A stretch of DNA of 64,000 nt from Craspedostauros australis (lineage: Eukaryota > Bacillariophyta > Bacillariophyceae > Mastogloiales > Achnanthaceae): NCBI GenBank assembly GCA_026770025.1, contig JAMXDE010000014.1, positions 434,001-498,000 on the forward strand, in the 5' to 3' direction. Of this stretch, positions 33,970-46,038 are shown piece by piece. Positions within the stretch are counted from its first letter, which is position 1; each line of letters opens with the position of its first letter. The position numbers and the translations under genes were made by a program. The notes beneath the pieces are model-generated. The model searched no databases. It was not told the origin of the DNA and saw nothing but the letters and a program-made list of their open reading frames with translations.

Positions 33970-35121
33970 ATGAACACTCGAATTGCTGCAGCGAAGCGAT
34001 CGCTGTTCGGAAGTGCGCCATTCCAGAGAAGGCTGCTTTCAACCAACCTGAACACTGACGTGAAAGTGGAGGTGTCGAAGGTGTCTGGTTCTTCGAGATT
34101 GCAGTCGCTGCGCGATCAATTGCAGAGCGAAGATCAGCAGTCGAACTCGCTGGATGCGTTCGCGGCATCCGCCAATACGCCAATCAAACGCAAGAAGGCG
34201 CCACCAAGGTCATCCAAGATCCTTCCCAAACCCAAATGGCTCAAGGCTCAGGCCGCCACGTCGGACAACTACAAGGAGCTGCGCAGCACCGTGCGCGAAC
34301 TGGGTCTCGCGACCGTATGCGAAGAGGCCAAGTGTCCGAACATCGGCGAGTGCTGGGGCGGCGGAGAGGACAACACCGCCACGGCCACCATCATGATCAT
34401 GGGCGACACCTGCACGCGCGGCTGTCGCTTCTGCTCTGTCAAGACCTCGCGGGCGCCAATGCCTCTGGATCCGGAAGAACCGGAGAAGGTGGCGACGGCG
34501 ATCGCCAAGTGGGGCCTGGATTACGTCGTGCTGACGAGCGTGGACAGAGACGATCTGGAAGATCAGGGATCGCACCATTTCCGCAAGGTCGTGCAGAAGC
34601 TCAAGGAGAAGACGCCGGACCTCCTGGTGGAAGCGCTGACTCCAGACTTTCAGGGTCAGATGGATTTGGTGACCGCTGTGGCGACATCGGGATTGGATGT
34701 GTACGCGCACAACGTGGAGACCGTGGAACGGTTGACTCCATTGGTGCGTGATCGTCGCGCCACGTACCAACAGAGCATGGAGGTGTTGCAGCACGTCAAG
34801 TCGGTGGCATCGTGCCTGACCAAGACTTCGCTGATGCTTGGCTTTGGTGAGACGGAGGATGACCTCATGATGACTTTGGAAGATCTGCGGAAGAACGACG
34901 TTGACGTCGTCACGTTCGGGCAATACCTGCAACCGAGCAAGAGGCATCTGCCGGTCAAGGAGTATGTCACGCCAGAGAAGTTTGCGGAATGGCAAACGAC
35001 GGCAGAGGGCATGGGCTTCACGTACGTTGCGTCTGGACCCCTGGTGCGATCGAGCTACAAGGCAGGAGAGTTCTTCCTCAAGAACTATCTCAAGGACAAG
35101 CAGAAGAACGCAGCGGCGTAG
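33970..35121 (+). CDS. LIAS: Lipoyl synthase, mitochondrial type
   Basis: Radical SAM enzyme that inserts two sulfurs into octanoyl groups on lipoyl domains of 2-oxoacid dehydrogenases and glycine cleavage H protein. 383 residues, single exon. The auxiliary cluster motif C-x4-C-x5-C is Cys117, Cys122, Cys128 ([12 protein letters not shown]), and the radical SAM motif C-x3-C-x2-C is Cys148, Cys152, Cys155 (CTRGCRFC). Later landmarks are [52 protein letters not shown] and [14 protein letters not shown] with its conserved serine. The first ~80 residues are Arg/Ser-rich without acidic clusters at the very start ([24 protein letters not shown]), which fits a mitochondrial presequence and not the plastid bipartite type. 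Complete and probably active. Confidence 0.96.
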   Translation: MNTRIAAAKRSLFGSAPFQRRLLSTNLNTDVKVEVSKVSGSSRLQSLRDQLQSEDQQSNSLDAFAASANTPIKRKKAPPRSSKILPKPKWLKAQAATSDNYKELRSTVRELGLATVCEEAKCPNIGECWGGGEDNTATATIMIMGDTCTRGCRFCSVKTSRAPMPLDPEEPEKVATAIAKWGLDYVVLTSVDRDDLEDQGSHHFRKVVQKLKEKTPDLLVEALTPDFQGQMDLVTAVATSGLDVYAHNVETVERLTPLVRDRRATYQQSMEVLQHVKSVASCLTKTSLMLGFGETEDDLMMTLEDLRKNDVDVVTFGQYLQPSKRHLPVKEYVTPEKFAEWQTTAEGMGFTYVASGPLVRSSYKAGEFFLKNYLKDKQKNAAA

Positions 35122-35441
35122 AGTACTCGTCGAGGTGTCATACTGTATGAGCATGTGTGATACGACCGAGGATGATCTGACAGAGGTGGAATTGATGAGA
35201 TCTGCGTCGTGAGCGTCGGCCACGAACACAAGCAGTCACTAAACATCAATAATCCATCACCATTTCATGACTTCATCGCTCGCGCAAAAGTAGCGCATCC
35301 GAAAAGAATCACCGGACGTGTGAATGCTTTACAGTAGCAGCGCAGTTTGACGACTTGAAGAGCATCATGCTCTAATGCGGACTGTACGGAAAAGTAACAC
35401 TAAATTCTGATGCTCCTAGTGAGATTGCATTCTGTTCAATT
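35122..35441. other. Convergent spacer
   Basis: 320 bp between the ends of lipoyl synthase and the DnaJ gene. No gene was seen; it must hold both 3' UTRs. Confidence 0.5.
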
Positions 35442-36928
35442 CTACAGTTCCGAGCCGGCATCGCTGGCACTGTCGTCGCTGCCACCACTCAACGCTTCTC
35501 GAATGGTCGCCTTCTGCTCGGCCGACAATTGATCTGGGAAGTCGACTTCGAATGTGATGAAGAGATCACCGTGGCCTCTGCCGCTGCGTCGTGGCATTCC
35601 CTTCCCTGGCACACGTGTCACATGGTCGCATTCTATGATGTCATCGATCTTCAGCTTGAAGTTCTTGCCGTCAAGATGTTTCAGCGTCAGCTCGAATCCG
35701 GTCTGTTGGTTGAGTAATGGAAGTGACGTGTTGTGTTTTTGATTTGCGTGATGTTGTATTGAAAGGGGAGAGAAGAATGTAGATCAGCCGACATGAATTG
35801 GTTAGTGAGCTCGGTGCATTGGTTTCATTGCATGATTTCATGCATTGGTAGAGTATTGTACGACTACTGTGACAATCGTTTCTTGACTCCTTGCTGCGAC
35901 CACAAGCTTGCGAAATGTGGGGGATCGAACCAGCATCCTTGCATGGCACTGAAATACAGCACAGTCCATCCCACCGAAGCACGGCGGCAGCAGCTTCGCC
36001 GAAACCAACACGACAGCAATAACCGCAGCAAGGCACGCAAAACACTCACCAATGCATCGACCAACGGAATCTCCATGGTTCTGTACAGGTGATCTCCATC
36101 ACGATGGTACTCCTTATGATCCGCCTCGAGGATGAAGAAGGAGAGGTCTCCTGCGGTGTAACCAGGCCTCTCGTCGGTGACACCCTCGAACGTGATGCGT
36201 TCCATCGGCCGCATGCCCGGCGTCACTTCCACGGTGAGGTTGATCTTCTCGGTTTCCGTCTTCTTGGGGCACTCCTCACAGTTGGGCTTCCACATCTTGC
36301 CTGGCGCCACACAACGCTCATCGACTTGCTGGACCTGCTGCACGAATCCTGGCGCAAGCTGCTGTCTGCGGATGCTAATGCCAGGAGCCTGACACGCCTG
36401 CATGGGCTTCAAACATGACTCCCACTTGAAGCAGAGGACCTCGCGGATGTACTCCAAGTCTAACGTCGCTCCCTTGTACAGCTGCTCCAAAGTGAGCTCA
36501 AGCGGCACCTCCACCGACGGAGTCTGGCGCTCCTGCTGTCGTCGGCGTCCACCTCCGCCGCCAAAGTTGAAGCCGAACTGGGAGAACATGTCATCGAAGC
36601 CGCCTCCGCCTCCGCCGCCGCGTTCCTCGTGCTGCTTGAGGCCATCTTCGCCGTAGCGGTCGTAGATACCCTTCTTTTCCTCGTCCGACAGCACCTCGTA
36701 CGCGCGCGCGATCTCGGCGAACTTGTCCGCAGCGCCTTCCTCCTTGTTCTTGTCAGGGTGGAACTCCAGACTCTTTCTGCGGTAAGCCTTCTTGATGTCC
36801 TTCAGCGAGGCGTTCTTGGAGATGCCAAGCAGATCGTAGAAGTCGGCCCTCACGAAAGCGATGAACGACAGCAGCTGCAGCACAGCGATGACCACCATCC
36901 TCAGCTTCATTGGCTGGTTCCGTTGCAT
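35442..36928 (-). CDS. ER-lumenal DnaJ co-chaperone (DNAJB11/Scj1-like), two exons
   Basis: Exons are 36928-36050 and 35702-35442, with a 347 bp intron (donor GTGAGT at 36049, acceptor ACAG at 35703) in phase 0. The protein is 379 residues. A signal peptide ([17 protein letters not shown]) leads straight into the J domain ([21 protein letters not shown], with the HPD triad in EFHPDKNK that stimulates Hsp70). A Gly-rich linker follows, then the C-terminal substrate-binding beta domains with a Cys-containing insert ([33 protein letters not shown]). Exon 2 completes the last beta domain ([18 protein letters not shown]), ending DAGSEL. DNAJB11-type proteins help BiP fold clients. The last four residues are not a canonical HDEL, so retention may rely on BiP binding or another signal. 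Confidence 0.92.
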
Positions 36929-37857
36929 CTTGTCTTCCTTCTTTCTCTCTTGCTTCCTATGTGTCTCTCTGTTTCACAATGTCTCTGTGCTTGTGGGTGC
37001 TCTGCTCGTCTCCTGGTTCGTCCCAGCGGCAACACTCTTCACAGTCTTCGCACTCTCAATACTCGCACTTGTACGACCTATTATATGTCGGCAACACTCC
37101 CAATGTGACTCGTGGCGATTTCTTGGATCTTATTATTGCCAATGTGCGGCTGTTGGTGACCGTTGCGATTCTCGTCGTTTGGTCGCTCGAATTGTGCGTT
37201 GCGTGTCTTGGGTGGTTGTTGCTGCCTTTGTGCGTGTTGTCGTCGTGGTTGCGCATTGGAACGCGTTGTTTGTGCAAAGTGTCTCTGTTTGTGCCAAAAC
37301 GACACGATCCTGTGCAGGAATGAGACCGAGTTGATTGGAACAACTCAGTAGTCGAGTGAATCAAAGTCATTTCCAAGTTGGTGTCGGTGATGTGGCCGAT
37401 TCGTGACCGTACGTATGCAGTCCAGGCGCAAATATTGACCAATTATCGATGTATCGAGTTGGCTTGCGTCTGTCAGACGTAATATTTGCCTTTTTGAAAG
37501 CGTGCGAACCCTTTTGGTCGTATGTGTCGAAGGATACTGATTGGCAACAAGTTCCACTTGGCAGATGCCACAGAATGAAGGAAAAGGAGACTGATTTGTG
37601 CCGAACTTCAACTTTGCTCACACAGAAGTGAGACCTCACACATTCCAACACACCGATGAAGCAAACGCACTGATGAAGCAAACGCACTGATGAAGCAAAC
37701 GGAGCGATGGAACGCGAGGAGAGAGAGAGAGAGAGAGAGAGGAGGAGGAAAACCCCACCTCGTCGCAGGGTCACAAATCCAGACAAAATCCATTCTCAGA
37801 CTTTGACGCCTCGAAACCTCACATCCACATCCATCTGCTCTACGAATACAGCCAACA
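36929..37857. other. Divergent intergenic region
   Basis: 929 bp between the start codons of the DnaJ gene (minus) and the STI1-like gene (plus). Carries the tandem repeats at 37654-37741; otherwise no gene was seen. Confidence 0.5.
37654..37741. repeat. 17-bp minisatellite (three units) followed by a GA run
   Basis: The unit TGATGAAGCAAACGCAC repeats at 37654-37670, 37671-37687 and 37688-37702 (last unit partial). A GA dinucleotide run occupies about 37721-37741, about 120 bases before the start codon of the next gene. Confidence 0.85.
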
Positions 37858-39281
37858 ATGAACTTCTTCCAGAAATTGCTCGCAACTCTGTGCCTCGTGG
37901 CCGCATGCTTCGTGACATCTGCGTCCGCCGATGATGAAGCCGCCGCACAGGCCCTGCGTGATGTCCAGATGGGCATGGCCGGACTCAAGGAGGCCAGCAA
38001 CAACCCAGCTCTCCTCGCGCAGATGATGAGAGATCTTTCGGTACGTCGTCATTCATGTCTTCTGTTGGTGATCATGCATTTCTATGAACAGACGACCGCG
38101 GGCGTAGGCGTAAGCGTAGGCGTAGGCGCAGGCATTGGTGACATGCCATGCCACCGCATCACATGCCTTGCCAACAACATGCAGAGAGTTGTAGATGGGA
38201 TTTGCCCGTTGGAAATCAATCAAGCTCAAGTCCTAGAATACATTCCTTTGCCATTCTCTCTCATGCCCGATACCCATCGTGTGGACATGCATTTCGGGTG
38301 CAATCTACAATACAACTCTGAATGTTCACTTGCTGTTGGGCGTCGTATGATGAATTCCAATCTCACGCAACTCAATTCACAACGCAACGTCATCATTCGT
38401 CGAATAAATTCGATGCACCGCACTGCCTGGGTCTCTGTCTCTGTCGCCTCGTCGCTTGGTGCATTGAAAATGAATCGATACATAAATTGAATTCGACGTC
38501 GAACCAAACCAAACCCATGCATCCGCTTACAGGATCCTGCGGTCATGGAAGAAGCCAAAAAGATGATGGACAACCCACTGTTCCAGAAGCAGATGAAGGG
38601 CCTCGGCAACTCCAAGGAATTCAAGGAGAGCCTCAAGCAGGCCAGCGCCATGATGAACGACCCGGCCAAGGCCGCGCAGGCGGAGGCAAAGATGGAGCAC
38701 ATGCTCAAGCGCGGCCAGGATGATCTGCAAAAGGCCGCCGGCGGCATGATGGAGGAAGCCATGGCTGCCATGGCAAACCCAGAAGTCATGGCCGAGATGG
38801 CCAAGATGCTCAAGGACCCGAACTTCAAACAGCAGCTGGAGGCCATGGCCAAGGACCCAGCCTTCAAGGATTACACCTCGGCCGTAAGTTCGTCATCTTG
38901 ATCCTTGTGTGGATTGCAGAGCGGCATGGATGGATGGATTGATTGATTGAGGCTGGCCGGAGCGTCTATGAATTGCATGAACGAGTACAGGACTCCATGT
39001 ACGATCTATTGATGCCCACTCTTCGCCATTGTAAACCACTCATTTGCGTACAGAACGCTCAACACTCACGTGCCACCCCCTTGCCCATTTCACCTTTGTT
39101 TTCACTCGCGCATTCCATTTCCTTCGAACACACATCGAATTGGGCTGGGTGATTCATGATACTTTCACTTCATATACATCACGCATCGGATTGATTCTTT
39201 CAGATGCAACACATGATGAACGACCCAGAAAAGAAGGAGCGCATGGAGAAGCTTGGAAATGCCTTCCGCGAGCAACTTTAA
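37858..39281 (+). CDS. Secreted/ER STI1 (DP-repeat) domain protein, three exons
   Basis: Exons are 37858-38040, 38533-38883 and 39204-39281; introns are 492 and 320 bp, all phase 0 (donors GTACGT and GTAAGT). 203 residues. Signal peptide MNFFQKLLATLCLVAACFVTSASA, then helical units rich in Met/Ala/Lys with the Asp-Pro/Asn-Pro pattern of STI1 domains: NNPALLAQMMRDLSDPAVMEEA, DNPLFQKQMKGL, MNDPAKAAQ, ANPEVMAEMAKMLKDPNFKQQL and NDPEKKERMEK at the end. STI1/DP units bind hydrophobic peptides or Hsp70/Hsp90 clients, as in HOP and plastid TIC40. A lumenal chaperone-related role is inferred; ER or plastid destination cannot be told, as the residues after the cleavage site (DDEAAAQ) lack a clear AF motif. 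Intron 1 is open in frame for about 450 bases. Confidence 0.8.
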
Positions 39282-40447
39282 CTGCAGCATGATAGCATGC
39301 GTTCTGTCGCAACGATGCGAAAGGAAGAGCCAGCGACCTCTGACGGAAGCAGACTGGATGATTGCGTTTCCACTCTGTCCCAAGCAGTGCTGAAGGTGTC
39401 GATGCAGTCGGTGTGTGTCGTGAGTGAGGGAATGAGGGAGTGACGAAGCGTCCGTGGAAGAGGCGGAGTATCACTGATCGTGCCGTCCGAGCAGCGGGGA
39501 CTATATGCATCCCACTCCCTGTTGTATCTCTCATTCGCTCTCCTCCACCGGCAGTGTGACGAGGATCAGAGCAGTGAACGTCGTGAATAGACGATGCCTC
39601 GCTGAAGTGGGATGCATCCAATTCGAATAGCGACGTCAACACATGGGGAAGTCACGCTCTGCTATCATGCGTGCCCCTTCTACCATACATACAGTGCTGC
39701 GTCCCATTCTAAAATAAGTAGACAACAACATGTAGATATATGTATGGTACATCCTGAGTACTGAACGTACGTATCAACAAACCAAGTCGGCACTCCTCCA
39801 CATGTCTGTACCATGTTGGCTCGAACGTGAGGTCGATGCACCTTGTGAGACGACTTACGCTACGGATCAGTGTGTCAGCTCACTAGTAGTCGTACTTCAT
39901 GGACGGTTCCTTTGCTGGTGGCCTTTGTATTTCGTGAGCGAGTACAAGATCGCAGAAGACGAAAAGCATCGCATGCGCCTCCACCGCCACCGACCACTAT
40001 CCCGTTTTCCACACACCAGACGACTCTACCATACTCTGGCTTACTCTACTCTGCTCTGCTCTACGTGTATCATCGTTCCCCGCACGAGTCGACAAGCACT
40101 GAATGCCTTTATTGCTCAGGTCACGCCTTACTTTTGTCACAAGTCAACTGAGTTCTATTGTATTCAACTCTGCTACGAGTACATTCAATTCGAAAGACGT
40201 TACCGCGGCATGTTGATACTGAAAGCGTTCCTGATTATTGCATGGTGTTCGCCTGGTGAATGCTACTCGAATGCAGGTTTACCACACATTTATTTGATGA
40301 GGGCCAGTCTCCAAAAACGGCAGCAACGATCACAATGCTGGTAGCAACATTAAGCGACGTGGAAGAGTTGACATTTGCCTGTCCATGATAATCACCATGG
40401 CCACCATCCATCAGCTTCATCGGCTTCTTGAGAATCCACTCCATAAC
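39282..40447. other. Convergent intergenic region
   Basis: 1.17 kb between the ends of the STI1-like gene and the transporter. The 180-codon frame at 39802-40344 has no domain and irregular composition, and is not accepted as a gene. Confidence 0.45.
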
Positions 40448-41587
40448 TCAGGTGGATGCCACCTTCGGCACGTTGAACGTCGAATACCCAAGCGCGCCGA
40501 GCAACGCCGTGGATATGCCAACCACGTTGATCAACGTGAAGGAATCTGCCGCGAACATGAAATTCCCCATTACGATGATGAGCAAGCGTCGCACAGCGTC
40601 GCAGGCGCCGTACGTGATGGGTGACACGAGCTTGACGAACGTGAAGGACAGGACGTACTCCAGATGATACGCCAGCGTTGCTGCACCGCCCAGCCATGAT
40701 GGTGGGAGATCGTTCTTTGCCAGTTCATTCTCGCTGTTTTTCAGAAGGGTTGACACGAGGTGATAAGCGCAGATCGTCGAGACGATGCCAAAACCGACAA
40801 GCACCATCGATCGTTGCGCTTCGATGCCTGTCGCGCCGAGCCGCGTCATGGCGTACTTCGTGCTGAGGTTGACACCGCTTTGCGCGACGCAGGAAATGAG
40901 CGCGGACACGAAGCCCCACTTTTCGAACGTCGGGCTGTTCCATGACGCAGCGGCGATGCCCAGAGCGATCGGTATCAGCGAGAGGAGCGCGGCGGTTGCC
41001 GGCAGCGCCTCGGGGCCCTCGTACATCAGTGTGAGCAGCACGGTGACGAGCGGGATCCCGCATTTGGATGTGTACGTGAGCGAGATGCCGACGCGCTGAA
41101 GGCTGATAGAATTGGTGTAGTTGGCAATGAAGAGGAAGATGGCCGGCAGCGTGAAGGCCCATGAAAATCGCAGCGTCGTTCGTATCCGCTCCATGATGTT
41201 GAAGTTGGGATGCGCCAAGAGGCCCAATATCAGGGATCCGCCGAAGCGGAAGTATGTGAGGAGCATGGGCCGTGCGACAGTGCGAATTGCTGCCGGCAGC
41301 CTCGGCAGTGCACTTGGAGGTGGCGTTGTTTTCAGCGCGTCCTTTGATGCTGCTGAGGGTCTGATCGCTGCTCTGACGAATGCAGGAATCTGCACTCTTC
41401 GGTGTTTGATTGGGACAGCGGGATGGTCGTGGTCAGATTTCGAGTCCTCGTATCTCAAGAACTTCGTCGTGGAATACGTTGTGAAGAGCGCCGATGATGC
41501 CATCCATGTCGCTGCCACGATGGGTGCTTTGGATAGCATCCCTGATTTGTCGGCGGCGATGGCCGTTGACACAACATCCGTGGCCAT
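40448..41587 (-). CDS. Triose-phosphate/nucleotide-sugar transporter family membrane protein
   Basis: 379 residues, single exon, ATG at 41587. About ten hydrophobic helices of the drug/metabolite transporter fold. Family signs: RFGGSLILGLL and NYTNSISLQRVGISLTYTSKCGIPLVTVLL in the first half, NLSTKYAMTRLGATGIEAQ, and near the end SPITYGACDAVRRLLIIVMGNFMF followed by INVVGISTALLGALGYS, which is the signature close of TPT/NST proteins. The lysine and arginine in the last two blocks are those that contact phosphate in plastid TPTs. There is no plastid preprotein motif at the N-terminus, so an endomembrane (Golgi/ER) or outermost plastid membrane location is possible. Substrate unknown. Confidence 0.82.
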   Translation of the reverse strand: MATDVVSTAIAADKSGMLSKAPIVAATWMASSALFTTYSTTKFLRYEDSKSDHDHPAVPIKHRRVQIPAFVRAAIRPSAASKDALKTTPPPSALPRLPAAIRTVARPMLLTYFRFGGSLILGLLAHPNFNIMERIRTTLRFSWAFTLPAIFLFIANYTNSISLQRVGISLTYTSKCGIPLVTVLLTLMYEGPEALPATAALLSLIPIALGIAAASWNSPTFEKWGFVSALISCVAQSGVNLSTKYAMTRLGATGIEAQRSMVLVGFGIVSTICAYHLVSTLLKNSENELAKNDLPPSWLGGAATLAYHLEYVLSFTFVKLVSPITYGACDAVRRLLIIVMGNFMFAADSFTLINVVGISTALLGALGYSTFNVPKVAST

Positions 41588-43109
41588 TTCTATTGCTCTG
41601 CTCGGACGAGTGGAGTGTTGGTGTTCTCCTGCGATTTCGGTCTCTGAGATCTTTGTCGAGAATCACTCTTGATGGACCCGAAGTGGGTCAAATCGTATTA
41701 TGTATTGTTAGTATGGAGAGTCACTGATGATTGTGCTGTGTGCGTGTGTGTGTGTCTCTCTCTCACTCTGTCACTCTGTCACTCTGTCACTCTCTTTCTA
41801 TCTGTCTATCTTTCTTTTTATGTGTGCGCGGTGAGCAAATGAGAATGTGAGGTCGCAGTGGGCTCGGTTGCTGACATTGATTGCGTTGTGTGTCAGGATG
41901 GCGTTGATGATGTGTCTTGGTGTCAACGTCTGCCAAATCTGATGGACGTGTCCTTCGGTCTGCGCGAACAGCGTGCAAGAGAGGATGCTCTCTATCGGCC
42001 TGCTCTTGTGTTTGGTCGTCCTCTGTTGAAGACGTGGCGCGGCGGAGCTGGTGAGTTGTCTTGTGTTGTGCTGTGTTGTCTTTGATCTGCTTGAGGTGTT
42101 GGCATTTACGCACTCACTCCATCTCTTCCACGCATACAAAAAATCTGAGATTGCTCGTTCTTCTTCACTCTGTCTGTGCTGGTCTCTGCTCCCAGCACCT
42201 CGCGCAATGAGCTGTCGGAGTGTGGTGTGTTGGTTGGTTGGACTGTTCCTCATGGATTGATGGGTGTGGAAATTCGGTGGTTGGGTGGTTGGAAGGCTGG
42301 GGGCGCATCCACATCGGCGTCAGCTTCTGATGATGCATGTGGCGTTCGTATCTTTTGATTGACGTCATTCCAATCCACTCATGATGATGATGTGAACATC
42401 AGCAGTCTACACGAAGTGAATGTAGATTGTGCCAACTCAATTTGCGGAAGTGTCTGACCACAACAATCTCTCGCCAGAGCAGAGTATCTCGAATAACGAC
42501 AGCGCATCGAAACCGAATGGAGGACTCCACTCGACTCTGCTCTAATCTCTAGAGAGGAAGGGCATCGTGCGTCCATGTTCGTTCCTATCACACCAAACAA
42601 TGAGTTCAAAAGTCAATGTTTTGTACGAGTTCTAGGATACATGTTACATTCATTAGGAGGTGATCGATGGGAGATACAGCTCCATACTCAGTAATCTGGG
42701 ATGATGCTGATGTCGATACACCGTCCTTTTGTTGGCGTCTTCGTTGCGTTTGTGGTTGACGCATGTGTTGTTTTGTGTTGGAGTGTGTGTGTGCGTTGGG
42801 ATTTGGCGTCCCTGTGGGTGATTGCCTCTCGCCGCAAAATCAAAGCTGATCTGCTGTTTGTGTGTTGCTGCTGTCAAGTTAATTCCTCGTTTTTGTGATG
42901 CGTGTGGTTGTCATCACTGCAATCGATGTCGTCGTTGTCGTCGTCGTCATGTTACACTCCAATGGTGTGAGCCTGTGTTGAATGAAAGACGACAAGTCTG
43001 TGCATTCATCGCACAAGCTCAAGTTCTTGATGCCATGATGCATCGAGAGTTGACGGAGGGATGTATGTTGAGGAAGGAATACCTTGTTGGTGACGAAGCT
43101 GCTTGTCGC
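41588..43109. other. Intergenic with 8-bp tandem repeat and a CRE palindrome
   Basis: 1.5 kb upstream of the transporter. TCACTCTG repeats four times at 41763-41794 (last unit imperfect) beside a GT/CT-rich run. TGACGTCA occurs at 42360-42367. Small frames around 42700-43230 look like noise overlapping the downstream end of the next gene. Confidence 0.5.
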
Positions 43110-45018
43110 TTAAGCAAGGGTGCCTCCATTGTCCCAGTCACCGGAGGCGACCTTCTTGCGTCCTCGTCGGCTGTTGGTGCGCGGTGGGGAGGAGCGTCCC
43201 TTGACGGGTCCGCGTGGAGACTTGTGCCTTGACGGTGGAAGCAGATCGGTGTGGCTGAGGGACTTGATCAGCAGGTTGGTGATGGAGTGGTGCAGGTAGC
43301 ATGAGTACAGGGCAAGGATCATGACGATGAGCCCCGACAAGACGATGCCGATCTTCTGATCGATGGTGACGACGCGGTTGGCATTGCGCACTGCTCGGCC
43401 GACGTAAAGCTCGCCGTTTTCGTCGTAGGTTCCGGTGCGGAGGCTCTCGATGAAGGAGCATTCGGTCATGGAATCTTCGGCTCCTCCGAAGAGGTCGTAC
43501 TGAAGCGTCTGCATACACTTGGCTCCGCTCACGTGAATCCTGTTGCACATGTTGCTGGACGCAGTGAAGTACGGAGGGTAGTCCTGTTGTTGTCAGCGTT
43601 GATGGATGGACGGACGGATACATGGATGCAACGATGGATGGATGAATGGCAAGCGAGTGAGCCAGAGAGCGAGCAACGTGCCATGTCGACATTTTGTTGT
43701 TGATGATGGGTTAGCTCAGGTTTGATGATGAGCTGGACGACCATGTACCATGCAATGAAAAAGTGTTGGTCAGTTCTCGCAATACAACACCACAGCAGAC
43801 AGAGCGACTTACCGTTTCTCCGCAGTTGATGCATGTGCTCTCGTAGAATGGCTCGAAGAGGGAGGACTGGAAACCCAATCCGAAGGTTTTCAAGTCTACC
43901 TTGTCTCCAGCGTACTGCGAGCAGAATTGATCGTAGAAGACGCTCATCTCGAAGGTTCCCTGCTCACCGTCGCAACGCGGTCGGACGTAGTATGGGTTGC
44001 GGTCTTCATCTTCGATTTGGACGCAGTTGAGATAGTTCAGGTAGTCCTCGCTGGCCATGTAGGCGTCGTCGTCATCCTCATTGTCAGCGCACATGCTGTT
44101 GCCATCGTCATCGAGGCAGTACGTGTTGTACGAGGCGCATTCATTGTCGGCGTCATCGTCGCCACCGTCGTTGCCGCCATCGTCATCGCCGCCGTCACCG
44201 TCGTCGCCATCGTCGCCGTTGTCGTCACCATCGTCGCCACCGTCGTTGTTGTTGTCGTTGCTCTGGTTGTCTTGATTGTCGTTGTTATCTTCTTTGTCGT
44301 CTCCATCGTTGTCTTGCTGTCCGTCTTGCCCGTTGTCGTTGCCTTCATTCTGATCCTGGTTGCCATCCTGCTGGCCATCGCCGTCATCACCTTCCAGCTT
44401 TCGAAGGCCTCGTCGGTCGCCGCCGTTGTTGTTGCCGTTTGCGCCCTCGCAGTCGGCGCACCAGTTGCAGATTTGTTCTTTCTTGTCCTCGGTGTATCGC
44501 AGCATGATGCGCACATAATCGCCAAGATCGATGGCGTACTCAGCAAAGTTGTACTGGCATCCGTAGGTTCCGGAGGATGTGCAGAATCGGTACGGACACA
44601 ACCTGAGAACGACGATGTCATCGACGACCATGGTCGTGCGTTCACCGGCCGCGATGGCATCCTCCGAGAAGCGCTGCACTGGCTGGCACATGGCAAACTT
44701 CAAGGAGTACCCGTTGAAGCTGTACATGTTGCCTTCTCCCATGTAGTAGTCGTCATCACCGTCGCCTCCATCTTCGAGCTCACGGATTGCTGGAGTGGTC
44801 TCCGGCAGGCTATAGCCTCGCAGCCGCAGCTTTCGCTTGTACTCCGCGAGTGGTACTGCCTTTGCCAGCAGCTCGTCCTCCATGTTCAACTTCTGGCTCT
44901 CCCTGGCCGCCCTCTTGTGGCTCTGCCTCACCACGTCGCGCCCGAAGGATGCGTCGGCTGGGACAATGGCAAGCGCGCTCGCAAGGAGCACCGCGAATGC
45001 AGCTGTTGGGAACTTCAT
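43110..45018 (-). CDS. Cys-rich, D/N/G/Q-rich single-pass secretory membrane protein, two exons
   Basis: Exons are 45018-43813 and 43583-43110 with a 229 bp phase-0 intron (donor GTAAGT). 559 residues from ATG 45018 (the upstream extension starts with GTG). Order: signal peptide (MKFPTAAFAVLLASALAIVPADA), basic region, Cys-containing domain (MCQPVQRF, RLCPYRFC, YGCQYNFAEYAIDLGDYVRIML, CNWCADC), RRGLRKLE, about 110 residues almost only of D, N, G, Q, a second Cys domain (ECASYNTYC, YVRPRCDG, VFYDQFCSQYAG, STCINCGE, MCNRIHVSGAKC), one membrane helix (IGIVLSGLIVMILALYS) and a basic cytosolic tail of about 60 residues. The layout recalls diatom silica-vesicle membrane proteins such as silicanins, but the family was not recognised, so the function stays open. 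Confidence 0.75.
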
Positions 45019-45914
45019 CTTTGCCAAATCTCTTCCTGTCGTCTTCACGCCTTCTTTCTCTTTGTGCGTGTTGATGCTGCTGCTTCAATCGGTTGGCTGG
45101 GTCGTCCTGGTGAGGCTTTGTGGACGAGTCGCGGCAATGTAGGTTGTTGGTTGCGATCGACGGATCTTTGTTTTGTTTGAGATCAACGAGGGCGAGGCTT
45201 CAATTTGTTCCTCCGCGTGACTTGTTTGCAGTACGCTTTGTTCTTTTTCGTGTCGGGGACGATTGCGTTCTCTTCGATCCAAATGTTTGCGAAGAAAACA
45301 GCAGCCGAGATGGCGACGAACGTCGTTTCGCCAACTCCTCTCCAACCACCCAGGCTCGCCCACCAACGTCCATGGTGTGTGGATCCGTTGCAAACATCGT
45401 TGAAAAACACAAGTTCGCTGTCGCAGAAAAGGTGGGGCAATCACTGTTCAGCGATAATCGCTGAAGGTGTGTGACCGTATCGGCTCGGTTGGCGTGGAAT
45501 GGACATGTCCGATTTGATAATTATTATATTGATGCATGAATGAATAAAAATGTTACTATGACAAAAGATGAAATATATACGTATACGTTTCTGAATGACT
45601 TATATGAGTTGAAAATTGTTAGAGGCTACATGCAGCTATAGACCAGGAGCAGGCACAGTGTCTACGTGTGGTAATACATCACCAAGTTTAGACCTTGGAG
45701 ACACACCAGTGTTTCTAGCTCTTTCCTCCGGAGCGGCGCCGCCAAAGCATTGTGATCATCCCTATACTCGTTTCTGTACCAGTACTCTGGCCCATGTCAT
45801 CTCACGGTGCAGCCCAGTCCATCACAACTGCGGATGTGCAACATCATGGAGCGCGAATGCGGTAGAGCACTGGAACATAAAAAAGTGTCACTCTATAATT
45901 CGTATTCTTTCACT

Positions 45915-45949
<35 letters not shown>

Positions 45950-46038
45950 ATGCCGTTGCCGGTGGTGGGGACATGCTCCGATGTTATGAACTGATTTATT
46001 GCCACTTCGTGACTGCTGTCGCTCCCTCTCTGCAAGGT
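45019..46038. other. Intergenic with a TGC microsatellite
   Basis: Upstream of the secretory protein and downstream of the ATPase gene. TGC repeats about ten times at 45918-45946. AT-rich around 45500-45620. No gene was seen. Confidence 0.5.

Noticed and set aside
35905-35990. tRNA-like T-arm word (GGTTCGATCC on the minus strand) with a GTGGGAT upstream, inside the DnaJ intron
   Set aside because: The T stem does not pair and no proper anticodon arm can be drawn; treated as chance.
39802-40344. 180-codon plus-strand frame
   Set aside because: Irregular composition, no domain, no splice partners; lies in a convergent spacer.
43927-45180. 417-codon plus-strand frame that looks like many membrane helices
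   Set aside because: The Val/Ile-rich stretches are the reverse complement of the GAT/GAC-rich (Asp/Asn) coding run of the secretory protein.
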